The notes under the pieces: model-generated
Seen by the model: the letters and a program-made list of their open reading frames with translations, nothing else
Told to the model about the DNA's origin: nothing
Database searches by the model: none
Position numbers and translations under genes: made by a program
In this document: positions 1 through 6,026 of the stretch, in pieces
How positions within the stretch are numbered: the stretch's first letter is position 1
How the letters are laid out: each line of letters opens with the position of its first letter
Source of the DNA: Thiopontia sp964647745
GTDB taxonomy: Bacteria; Pseudomonadota; Gammaproteobacteria; GCF-002020875
Assembly (NCBI GenBank): GCA_964647745.1
Contig: CAZYJG010000027.1
Coordinates: 1-16,727, forward strand
Direction: 5' to 3'
DNA: 16,727 nucleotides

Positions 1-162
1 TCTGTCGACCCTTTTGAGTCATTTGAGATAACGTTTCCTCCCTAAGCCCTAAGCCCTAAGCCCTAAGCCGTAGCTTGCCCCAGATCATGATGGAAGGGGA
101 AGCTATCAGCTTGAGCGTTCTTATCGGTCGATACTTAGCAAGCCATTGTAATTGCTAATCAA
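1..162. other. Non-coding stretch downstream of the rhodanese gene
   Basis: I see no credible gene here. It holds a heptamer repeat (40-67), a hairpin with arms at 71-81 and 96-105 (TAGCTTGCCCC pairing with GGGGAAGCTA, one bulged base), and an 8-bp perfect inverted repeat ATCAACTA / TAGTTGAT (158-165 and 171-178) that includes the stop codon of the rhodanese gene. None is followed by a T-run on the minus strand, so none is a convincing intrinsic terminator. Confidence 0.6.
40..67. repeat. Tandem heptamer repeat (CCCTAAG)4
   Basis: Four perfect head-to-tail copies of the heptamer CCCTAAG lie at 40-67, with no interruptions. Short tandem heptanucleotide repeats occur in the intergenic DNA of several bacteria and can change copy number by slippage. 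The likeness to eukaryotic telomere units is superficial. No coding frame uses it. Confidence 0.9.
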
Positions 163-654
163 CTATTTCTTAGTTGATGCAGTCTTTTGGTAAGCCTGTT
201 TGGGTCCATAGTAACCACTTAATGCCTGCATACCTCCTTTCAATATATAGACGTTATCAAAACCAATACTGCGAAGTGATGTTCCAACAGCTGTTGCCCG
301 TGCCCCGGACTTACATATGATCATTACCGGTTTGCCCACAGGAATACGATCCAGGTTCTCTGGAAGAAAAAGTTCATTTACTGGAATTGTGAGGCTGTTT
401 GGTAGAGACAACGTGAAAACACCCGTTTCAGCTGGTGTTCTGACATCTATCCCTACAATTTCCTTCCCCGCCTTGATGTCCTTGATAAAGGCGTCGGGCT
501 TGACAAAGTGGAGAGCTTTACCTGCTTTTGCCCCCACTACAGGAGAGAATAGCTTTGCATAGCCCTCAGCCATTTCCGCATCGTATGACCATGCTACAGA
601 ACTTAAGGATATTGATACCATTCCGGCGACAGCAATCGTGGAGATTCGTTTCAT
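163..654 (-). CDS. Secreted single-domain rhodanese (sulfurtransferase)
   Basis: A small exported rhodanese. The open frame begins at 669 (168 residues), but I prefer the ATG at 654: it has AAGGTG six bases upstream and starts a clean signal peptide (MKRIS, then a hydrophobic stretch, then a SVAWS cleavage region). One rhodanese domain follows at about residues 50-155 of the longer frame, with DVRTPAE at 75-81 and the active-site loop CKSGARA, whose nucleophilic Cys is C119. Rhodaneses of this type transfer sulfane sulfur through a Cys persulfide; the natural donor and acceptor cannot be told from sequence. The signal peptide points to the periplasm. The gene is visibly more AT-rich and richer in AAA/ATT codons than its neighbours, and it stands alone with palindromic DNA on both sides, which suggests later acquisition (inference). 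Confidence 0.88.
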   Translation of the reverse strand: MKRISTIAVAGMVSISLSSVAWSYDAEMAEGYAKLFSPVVGAKAGKALHFVKPDAFIKDIKAGKEIVGIDVRTPAETGVFTLSLPNSLTIPVNELFLPENLDRIPVGKPVMIICKSGARATAVGTSLRSIGFDNVYILKGGMQALSGYYGPKQAYQKTASTKK

Positions 655-693
655 AGTATTCACCTTCATTATTTTTCCCCATATGGAAGATAG

Positions 694-720
694 GACGAAG
701 CAAGGGGTACTGTCTTCGTC
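694..720. repeat. Inverted repeat GACGAAG / CTTCGTC upstream of rhodanese
   Basis: Seven-base arms GACGAAG (694-700) and CTTCGTC (714-720) with a 13-base spacer lie just upstream of the rhodanese start. They could be an operator or a 5'-UTR hairpin. No clear -35/-10 pair could be assigned around it. Confidence 0.5.
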
Positions 721-770
721 TAACGCTGACAGACTTAAAATAACTAGGATGAGGCACTTTCTCCATACGC

Positions 771-808
771 AGAAATACGTATTTCTCTATATAGATTACT
801 ATAGAGAA
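771..808. promoter_or_regulatory. Overlapping palindromes in the rhodanese upstream region
   Basis: Position 771-786 is a perfect 16-bp palindrome, AGAAATACGTATTTCT. It overlaps a second inverted repeat with 9-bp arms, TTCTCTATA (783-791) and TATAGAGAA (800-808), around an 8-base loop. Perfect short palindromes about 100 bp in front of a gene are typical operator candidates, but the cognate regulator is unknown. The two structures share bases 783-786 and could not both extrude or fold at once. Confidence 0.5.
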
Positions 809-819
809 GACAGAAGAAG

Positions 820-862
820 GTGTCTATTGATAAAGGTCAGTTATTGGATCGGAAATAGACAC
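820..862. repeat. 9-bp inverted repeat just 3' of the EI24-like gene
   Basis: GTGTCTATT (820-828) and AATAGACAC (854-862) form a perfect 9-bp inverted repeat with a 25-base spacer, 11 bp past the stop codon of the EI24-like gene on the minus strand. It is followed on that strand by a pyrimidine-rich stretch without a true T-run. It could act as a weak or factor-dependent terminator or protect the 3' end of the transcript; this is inference. Confidence 0.45.
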
Positions 863-872
863 AAGACGAACC

Positions 873-1556
873 CTACTGCTTCTGACCTTCACCCATCACC
901 TCGTTGGCAAGCACGCAGACCCCCAGATAGGGGACAAACAGGTTGACCAGGGGAATCATCGTCAACAGATAGAGCAACAGGGTCGAAAGCAGATAGCGCC
1001 TCTCTCCAAATAGCGATGATCTGGCATCGATCTCCTCTACTGCCATCATGGACCCCATGACATCAATCATCAGCAACCTCCTGAAGAGGATAAACCCAAT
1101 CAGGAAGAAGGCCAGATACCCTATCCCGACAACCAGCAGCAGTGGTGAGACGACCACCATCAGCAGGAGATATTTCCCGAGAACACGAAGTGTTGCGACC
1201 AGAAGCGCAACAGTGTCCGCCCCCGCTGTTATAGAATGGACTGGATATCGGTCTCGTTGGATGTTGTTGATGATTCTCTCTGTGAACAGGGAGACGATTG
1301 TCAGCACCACCGGGGCAATCAGGAAGTAGCTGAGAATCCCCAGCAGTGCATTCAGTGCAATTCTGGCAATCCAGGGGGTCCACCCCTCGTCTGTCTCCAG
1401 TGCAACCAACAGATCGGTTGCAACCCCATGGAGTGATTGATAGAGCACAATGATGAGCAGAACAAAGATGGCGAGCGCATAGAGAAAGTAGCGCAAATTT
1501 TCAGATTTCAGGGAGTCCCTTGTGCCGGCTGAAAAAGCCCTCAGTGTATTATTCAT
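873..1556 (-). CDS. EI24/CysZ-like integral membrane protein
   Basis: A 227-residue inner-membrane protein. Hydrophobic segments lie at about 23-42, 62-91, 116-160 (probably a long helical hairpin) and 189-222. The C-terminal run IPLVNLFVPYLGVCVLANEV is characteristic of the EI24 family (Pfam EI24), which includes the sulfate permease CysZ. CysZ moves sulfate into the cell, but many EI24 proteins have no assigned substrate, and this one is not close enough for a cysZ symbol. The gene starts 48 bp after the acyltransferase-like gene ends and may be co-transcribed with it. A sulfur-related role is tempting because cysM and a rhodanese are nearby, but that is only contextual. Confidence 0.75.
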   Translation of the reverse strand: MNNTLRAFSAGTRDSLKSENLRYFLYALAIFVLLIIVLYQSLHGVATDLLVALETDEGWTPWIARIALNALLGILSYFLIAPVVLTIVSLFTERIINNIQRDRYPVHSITAGADTVALLVATLRVLGKYLLLMVVVSPLLLVVGIGYLAFFLIGFILFRRLLMIDVMGSMMAVEEIDARSSLFGERRYLLSTLLLYLLTMIPLVNLFVPYLGVCVLANEVMGEGQKQ

Positions 1557-1604
1557 ATTGAGTTGAATCTTCTTTCTCAGATATATCTGTTATTAATCTG
1601 CATG

Positions 1605-2723
1605 TTACAAGATATTTTTCCTGTTGAATATACGCCTGAAGAGCCCCTTTGGATTAACCCTCAACAGGACAGAATCACCCTGCGGTTTCTGTGGCCGGGT
1701 AAAGAGCAGCCTCCATCGCTGCCTGCGTTCTGACATCCAGTCCTGCTTGTAGGGCTCATTGCCGGTGAGGAAGTCGATCTCATCCACCCTGTCGACATCA
1801 ATCACATGCTGCATCAGCCAGGCGGTGAGGATGGAGCCGGGGGAGTAGCGCTTCCACGCCTCATCATAGGCCAGCCTGAAGATACTCGCCCTGCCCTCAA
1901 CAACAAACCAGAGCTGTGCTGCAGCGGGTCTGCCATCGATATACAAAACAGCGAGCCTGGTCCAGCCGGGCACTGAGAGGTTGATCGCCACTGCATCGAG
2001 CAGCTCCGCATACTGCTCGTTCGCCTTCCAGCTGGCCCGGTAGGCGGCATGATAATCCAGCAGCCCCTGCTTTACCTCACCCCCCCTGAACATGCGTATC
2101 GTCCACTCCTGTTCACGCTCCAGCTTGCGCTGTTTGCGTGCAATGGTGTTGCGCAGCTGGGCAGGCCTCTTAGCCATGTATTCATCGAATGAGCGCTGCT
2201 CTGTACGATGGATCCAGTTATAGAAAAAAAAGTGTCGTTGACATTCGTAGCCCAGGGATTCCATCGCCTGCTGCAGCCCCAACAGGTTGGCGTCATCCTC
2301 GGCAACAGGGCTCAGCTGGATGGAGTGGATGGGATATTGTCTCAACCCCTCGGCCAGACAGTAGAGGACCTCCTTCTGCCTCTCTTCTGACAGCAACAGG
2401 CTGTAGAGCGCCGTGTAGCGGTGGCTAAATGATTGCCAGTACCCGTTTTCCCCGGTCAGTGGCAGCAGTGCCAGCAGACGCTCTCCGTCAACTACACTGG
2501 CCAGCAGCAGTGACTGCCCCTCCTCAGAGATTGTTGCATCGAGTGCCTCGAACCATCCACGGGTGAGAAACATGCTCTCAGCCCCGCCATGGTCGAACAG
2601 CGAATCAACAGCTGCCGGTAGCTGACACCATCTGCTGTAACACTCAAATCTCACAGGGTTGCTGTCTGAAAGGCCCCTGAGTGACTCATTCGCCCCGGAC
2701 AAAGAGTGCGATGGACTCCACAT
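1605..2723 (-). CDS. FemAB/GNAT-like acyltransferase (BioF2-like domain)
   Basis: A 372-residue soluble protein. About residues 185-330 match the Acetyltransf_6 / FemAB-like GNAT fold: the RPAQLRNTIARKQRKLERE segment, a strand-rich core LAVLYIDGRPAAAQLWFV, and SPGSILTAWLMQHVI before EIDFLTGNEPYK. The N-terminal half (MFLTRGWFEALDAT and onward) is the usual first GNAT half of this two-domain family. Relatives act in polysaccharide, peptidoglycan or lipid modification, and the substrate here is unknown. The longest frame overlaps the 3' end of rlmD by 38 bp and has no clear ribosome binding site at its ATG; a GTG at 2654, just beyond the rlmD stop, is an alternative start. Overlap implies co-translation with rlmD. 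Confidence 0.72.
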   Translation of the reverse strand: MWSPSHSLSGANESLRGLSDSNPVRFECYSRWCQLPAAVDSLFDHGGAESMFLTRGWFEALDATISEEGQSLLLASVVDGERLLALLPLTGENGYWQSFSHRYTALYSLLLSEERQKEVLYCLAEGLRQYPIHSIQLSPVAEDDANLLGLQQAMESLGYECQRHFFFYNWIHRTEQRSFDEYMAKRPAQLRNTIARKQRKLEREQEWTIRMFRGGEVKQGLLDYHAAYRASWKANEQYAELLDAVAINLSVPGWTRLAVLYIDGRPAAAQLWFVVEGRASIFRLAYDEAWKRYSPGSILTAWLMQHVIDVDRVDEIDFLTGNEPYKQDWMSERRQRWRLLFTRPQKPQGDSVLLRVNPKGLFRRIFNRKNIL

Positions 2724-4020
2724 GGGCAGTATGGGGGAACATATCCATCACCCCGGCAGCGATGAGACGGTACCCCTGGTTGTTGACCAGCCCATCTGCG
2801 TCCCTTGCCAGCGTTGATGGATTGCAGGAGACATAGACGATCCGTTCAGGCTGAATCTTCCGCATCTTCTGGACGATCTCCAGTGCGCCACTGCGGGGGG
2901 GATCGAGCAGCACCTTGTTGTAGCGGTCGTTCAACCAGACCCCTCCACTCTCCTCATCCTGGAGATCCACGGCATAGAACGCTGCATTCTCAATGCCATT
3001 CCTCGCTGCATTGTCCCTCGCCCGCTGCACCAGCGCCTCGTCCCCCTCAACACCCACCACATGGCCTGCGGTATGGGCGATCGGCAGGGTAAAGTTGCCG
3101 AGGCCACAGAAGAGATCCAGCACCTCATCCTCACCGGAGAGCTGCAACATCTCTACAGCGCGGGAAACCATCGCCTGGTTGATGGCGGCATTGACCTGTG
3201 TGAAGTCGGTTGGGAGAAAGCGGTAGTCCAGACTGAATGGATCCAGGCGATAACTGAGCTCCACCTCATGATCACCGTTGAGTGGGGTCACACTCTCTGG
3301 CCCCTTGGGCTGGAGATAGATCTTCAGGCTATGGTGCTTTCCAAACTGGTCCATCCTCGATTGGTCTGCCTCCGAGAGAGGCTCCAGATTACGGAAGACA
3401 AGCAGACACTGCTGATCATCACAGGCCACCTCGATCTGTGCGATCTTGTTGCAGGCGTCCATCGAGGTGATCAGCTGGCGGAGCGCTGCAATACGCCCCC
3501 CAACCTCGGGAACAAGCACGCTGCAGGAGTCCATCACTGTCAGGTAGCCGCTCTGTTTCTCCCGAAAGCCGACCAGTGCCCCACCCTTTTTGGGGACATA
3601 GCGGACGCCAAGGCGCGCCTTGCGGCGATAGCCATGGTCGGGGCCAGTCAGTGGGGGGAGCACCTCTTCCGGGGTCACCTTGCCCAGGCGCTCAAAGTTA
3701 TCGATCAGGCTCTGCTGCTTGAATGCAATCTGTGCGGTGGGGTCCATCTGCTGCAGGGAGCAGCCACCACATCCGGCAAAGTGTGGACAGGGCGGATCGA
3801 CCCGATCTGGTGACGGGGTCAGAATCTCGACCACCTCACCGGAGTCAAAATTTCTGCGTCGTCCGGTCAGCCTGTAGCGCACCACCTCCCCAGGCAGGGT
3901 TCCCGGAACAAAGACCACCTTGCCATCGGTATGGGCAATCCCCTTCCCGTCATGGGCAAGGGACTCAATGGTTGCCTCTATCGGCTCCTGGGGTAGTGGT
4001 TTACGGCGTCTGCGGCCCAT
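2686..4020 (-). CDS. rlmD: 23S rRNA (uracil-5-)-methyltransferase RlmD
   Basis: RlmD (RumA) methylates U1939 (E. coli numbering) of 23S rRNA with S-adenosylmethionine. At 444 residues it is the family length. An N-terminal TRAM domain covers about 14-66 (SLAHDGKGIAHTDGKVVFV). The [4Fe-4S] ligands are C78, C84, C87 and C166, matching the E. coli C-x5-C-x2-C plus distant Cys pattern. The SAM-binding motif is VLDLFCGLGNF at 300-310, LLDPPRSG lies at 371-378, the catalytic nucleophile is C399 in VYVSCNPSTLARD, and the C-terminal TAHVE carries the general-base Glu. The start codon is immediately preceded by one arm of a 10-bp inverted repeat and has no recognisable Shine-Dalgarno sequence. In Pseudomonas rlmD lies beside cysM, as it nearly does here. 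Confidence 0.97.
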   Translation of the reverse strand: MGRRRRKPLPQEPIEATIESLAHDGKGIAHTDGKVVFVPGTLPGEVVRYRLTGRRRNFDSGEVVEILTPSPDRVDPPCPHFAGCGGCSLQQMDPTAQIAFKQQSLIDNFERLGKVTPEEVLPPLTGPDHGYRRKARLGVRYVPKKGGALVGFREKQSGYLTVMDSCSVLVPEVGGRIAALRQLITSMDACNKIAQIEVACDDQQCLLVFRNLEPLSEADQSRMDQFGKHHSLKIYLQPKGPESVTPLNGDHEVELSYRLDPFSLDYRFLPTDFTQVNAAINQAMVSRAVEMLQLSGEDEVLDLFCGLGNFTLPIAHTAGHVVGVEGDEALVQRARDNAARNGIENAAFYAVDLQDEESGGVWLNDRYNKVLLDPPRSGALEIVQKMRKIQPERIVYVSCNPSTLARDADGLVNNQGYRLIAAGVMDMFPHTAHVESIALFVRGE

Positions 4021-4094
4021 GTTGGTGGATAGTGATCAGTGGTTAGCGGGTGGTGCCGCACTATACACCATCCACCAACCACCAACCACTAATC
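4021..4094. repeat. Heptamer-rich inverted repeat forming the rlmD leader
   Basis: GTTGGTGGAT (4021-4030) and ATCCACCAAC (4070-4079) are perfect 10-bp inverted arms. TAGTG (4030-4034) and CACTA (4059-4063) pair inside them. The right side continues as heptamers ACCAACC, ACCAACC, ACTAATC (4074-4094), running into the stop codon of the antitoxin-like gene at 4089. The left arm touches the rlmD ATG directly, where a ribosome binding site would normally be. Confidence 0.7.
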
Positions 4095-4487
4095 CCACCC
4101 CTGGGTACAGTCCAGATTGACCCAGACCTGCTTGAGCCCGGGGATCCCATCCTCCAGCATGATGGTCAGCGGCGGGCGCTTGGAGAGGTATTTGTTGGTG
4201 TGACGCAGCCAGACCGCCCCCCCTGCCCTGCTTCTCGGGAAGTTGTGGAAGAGCGCATCACCGATCCCGATCAGATGGCGCACACGCTGCAGTACCGGCT
4301 GCTCATCCGGTACCGGGGTTCCATACCTGAACTGGGTCAGCATCCGCTCCTTGCCGGCAAGCCCAAGCAGCATCAACTGCTCTCTCTTGCCAAGCCCCCA
4401 CTCCTCAAACAGTGACATCACCCGCTGGGTCAGCAGCAGACGCTCCTCGTAGCTGAACTCAATCTCTGCTTCACTGTTCTGGCTCAT
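4089..4487 (-). CDS. Orphan Xre/MbcA/ParS-type (DUF2384) antitoxin-like protein
   Basis: A 132-residue protein with the layout of MbcA/ParS/Xre antitoxins. The N-terminal helical DNA-binding part covers about 14-60 (LTQRVMSLFEEWGLGKREQ, then the LLGLAGKERMLTQFRYG helix-turn-helix region). The middle RVRHLIGIGDALFHNFP and the C-terminal toxin-binding part AVWLRHTNKYLSKRPPLTIM with GIPGLKQV fit the DUF2384 pattern. In that family the partner is usually a RES-domain NAD-degrading toxin encoded immediately downstream; here the next gene is rlmD and no RES protein is in the window. It may be a stand-alone regulator or an immunity relic. AAGGGGG six bases or so before the ATG is a strong ribosome binding site, and a good promoter with an internal palindrome precedes it, suggesting autoregulation (inference). 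Confidence 0.75.
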   Translation of the reverse strand: MSQNSEAEIEFSYEERLLLTQRVMSLFEEWGLGKREQLMLLGLAGKERMLTQFRYGTPVPDEQPVLQRVRHLIGIGDALFHNFPRSRAGGAVWLRHTNKYLSKRPPLTIMLEDGIPGLKQVWVNLDCTQGWD

Positions 4488-4522
4488 GACTGCCCCCTTG
4501 ATTCCATAGTAATTTAGTCAAG

Positions 4523-4552
4523 ATTATACATGCTCCGCATGAAAAGGGCCAA
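4523..4552 (-). promoter_or_regulatory. Sigma-70-type promoter of the antitoxin-like gene, with spacer palindrome
   Basis: Read on the minus strand, -35 TTGGCC (4552-4547), an 18-base spacer and a perfect -10 TATAAT (4528-4523) sit about 36 bp before the ATG at 4487. The spacer contains CATGC / GCATG (4529-4533 and 4537-4541), a 5-bp inverted repeat with a 3-base centre exactly between the two promoter elements, an ideal place for a repressor. It separates this gene from cysM. Confidence 0.65.
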
Positions 4553-4575
4553 CGCAGACCGGAGAGGGCATATGG

Positions 4576-5481
4576 TTACTCCGAGGGGAAAACGCCGGTG
4601 GAGAGGTAGCGGTCACCCCGGTCACAGATAATGGTGACAATGACACTGTTCTCGAGCTGCTGCGAGAGCTCCAGGGCCGCAGCCACAGCTCCCCCCGAGG
4701 AGATCCCGCAGAAGATCCCCTCCTCCGCTGCCAGACGTCTTGTAATCTCTTCTGCATCGGTCTGAGAGACATCAATCAGCCGGTCCACCCGGGAGGCATC
4801 ATAGATCCTGGGGAGATACTCCTCGGGCCAGCGGCGGATGCCGGGAATGCTGGAGCCCTCCTGCGGCTGCACCCCGACAATCTGGATCTCTGGGTTCTGC
4901 TCCTTGAGGTAGCGGGAGTTGCCCATGATGGTCCCGGTTGTCCCCATCGCACTGACAAAGTGGGTAATCTCTCCAGCGGTGTCGCGCCAGATCTCCGGTC
5001 CGGTCCCCTCATAGTGGGCCAGTGGATTGTCCTGGTTGGAGAACTGATCAAGGATCTTTCCCTCTCCAGCGGCCTCCAGCTCACGGGACTTGTCAATCGC
5101 CGCCTCCATGCTCCCCTCTGCCGGGGTCAGCACCAGCTTCGCCCCGTAAGCACGCATCGAGGCACGCCGCTCCACACTCATGTGCTCCGGCATCACCAGA
5201 ACCATCTTGTATCCCATGATCGCTGCCGCCATTGCGAGGGCGATTCCGGTATTGCCGCTGGTCGCCTCGATCAGGGTGTCGCCGGGCTGGATCTCACCGC
5301 GCGCCTCGGCATGCTGAATCATACTCAATGCAGGACGATCCTTGACCGAACCTGCCGGATTGTTTCCCTCCAGCTTGACCAGGATTGTATTCCCCCGCTT
5401 CACACTCTCCTCATCCGGCAGGCGCTGGAGCTGGACCAGTGGCGTATTGCCTACAAGGGACTGCATGGTTGGGTAGTTCAT
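4576..5481 (-). CDS. cysM: Cysteine synthase B (O-acetylserine sulfhydrylase CysM)
   Basis: CysM makes L-cysteine from O-acetylserine and sulfide, and in enteric bacteria can also use thiosulfate to form S-sulfocysteine; it is a cytosolic PLP enzyme. At 301 residues it is the usual size. The PLP-binding lysine is K47 in NNPAGSVKDRPA, the substrate loop EATSGNTGIALA is at 72-83, and the phosphate-binding GTTGT at 180-184. The segment IPGIRRWPEEYLP (about 212-224) and the C-terminal ICDRGDRYLSTGVF are diagnostic for the B-type enzyme rather than CysK. It has its own upstream promoter and a 154-bp spacer from acpS, so it is probably a separate transcription unit. Confidence 0.97.
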   Translation of the reverse strand: MNYPTMQSLVGNTPLVQLQRLPDEESVKRGNTILVKLEGNNPAGSVKDRPALSMIQHAEARGEIQPGDTLIEATSGNTGIALAMAAAIMGYKMVLVMPEHMSVERRASMRAYGAKLVLTPAEGSMEAAIDKSRELEAAGEGKILDQFSNQDNPLAHYEGTGPEIWRDTAGEITHFVSAMGTTGTIMGNSRYLKEQNPEIQIVGVQPQEGSSIPGIRRWPEEYLPRIYDASRVDRLIDVSQTDAEEITRRLAAEEGIFCGISSGGAVAAALELSQQLENSVIVTIICDRGDRYLSTGVFPSE

Positions 5482-5528
5482 CTTCTATATTTTCCAAGCA
5501 ACTGTTCAGCACTCTGCCGTAATCATTC

Positions 5529-5556
5529 AGATTACCCCTGAAACTCGTCAGGTCAA
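5529..5556 (-). promoter_or_regulatory. Candidate cysM promoter
   Basis: On the minus strand, -35 TTGACC (5556-5551) and -10 TAATCT (5534-5529) are separated by 16 bases, about 47 bp before the cysM ATG. The -35 is one base off consensus; the -10 keeps the important first, second and last positions. The 5534-5543 arm of the flanking inverted repeat overlaps the -10/spacer. Confidence 0.45.
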
Positions 5557-5624
5557 GGCACAAAATGTGAGTTTACAAATGTAAATGTCCGTTTTACAAC
5601 GCTAAGATGGCGAATTTCAGGGGT
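5534..5624. promoter_or_regulatory. Operator-like palindromes between cysM and acpS
   Basis: Two symmetric structures lie in this spacer. Long-range arms ACCCCTGAAA (5534-5543) and TTTCAGGGGT (5615-5624) are perfect over 10 bp. Between them is TTTACA-AA-TGTAAA (5572-5585), followed by TTTTAC at 5592-5597, which repeats the half-site sequence. The central palindrome ends 15 bp upstream of the candidate cysM -35, a position suited to an activator or an upstream repressor site. The only gene that starts here is cysM. Confidence 0.5.
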
Positions 5625-5635
5625 GAGCAGAATGG

Positions 5636-6019
5636 TTACTTTTCCAATATCACAAATGCGACGGCATGTTCCTGTTCATCGGAGATTGAGAGGTGTGTTG
5701 ATCTCACCCCAAGACGCTGCAACTCTCTCTCTGCCCCTGCAGAGAATCGCAGTTCCGGTTTTCCCTGCTCCGTATGGGTCACCTCAATATTCTGCAACAG
5801 TATCCCATTGCGAAAGCCGGTGCCCAGTGCCTTGGCTGCGGCCTCCTTGGCTGCAAAGCGTTTGGCCAGGAAGTGGGGCTGACTCTTCTCGCCACACCGC
5901 TGAAACTCCTGCCACTCCCCCTCACCCAGAATCTTTTGTGCAAAGCGCTCACCATGGCGCTGCAGACTCTGCTCAAGACGCTGAACGCGGACAATATCGG
6001 TCCCGATTCCGGTAATCAT
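5636..6019 (-). CDS. acpS: Holo-[acyl-carrier-protein] synthase
   Basis: AcpS transfers 4'-phosphopantetheine from coenzyme A to a serine of apo-acyl carrier protein, switching on fatty acid synthesis. The 127-residue length is typical of this trimeric enzyme. The N-terminal GIGTDIV carries the metal ligand D8, and FAAKEAAAKALGTG (55-68) holds the second acidic ligand E59 and the basic K63. The C-terminal HAVAFVILEK is the usual final strand. It starts 7 bp after pdxJ; the gap reads TCCTCCG, which is not a ribosome binding site, so translation is probably coupled to pdxJ. pdxJ-acpS pairing is common in gammaproteobacteria. It is the last gene of the lepA-acpS run; no T-run terminator follows. 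Confidence 0.96.
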   Translation of the reverse strand: MITGIGTDIVRVQRLEQSLQRHGERFAQKILGEGEWQEFQRCGEKSQPHFLAKRFAAKEAAAKALGTGFRNGILLQNIEVTHTEQGKPELRFSAGAERELQRLGVRSTHLSISDEQEHAVAFVILEK

Positions 6020-6026
6020 CGGAGGA

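Noticed and set aside
40..67. CCCTAAG array as a telomere-like or linear replicon end
   Set aside because: Only four copies, the unit differs from known telomere units, and it is internal to an ordinary chromosomal context.
158..178. Hairpin at the rhodanese stop codon as an intrinsic terminator
   Set aside because: The stem is AT-rich and no T-run follows on the minus strand.
3061..3813. 250-residue open frame on the plus strand
   Set aside because: It lies wholly antisense to rlmD, whose motifs are unmistakable. The translation shows no domain and has the composition expected of a shadow frame in GC-rich DNA.
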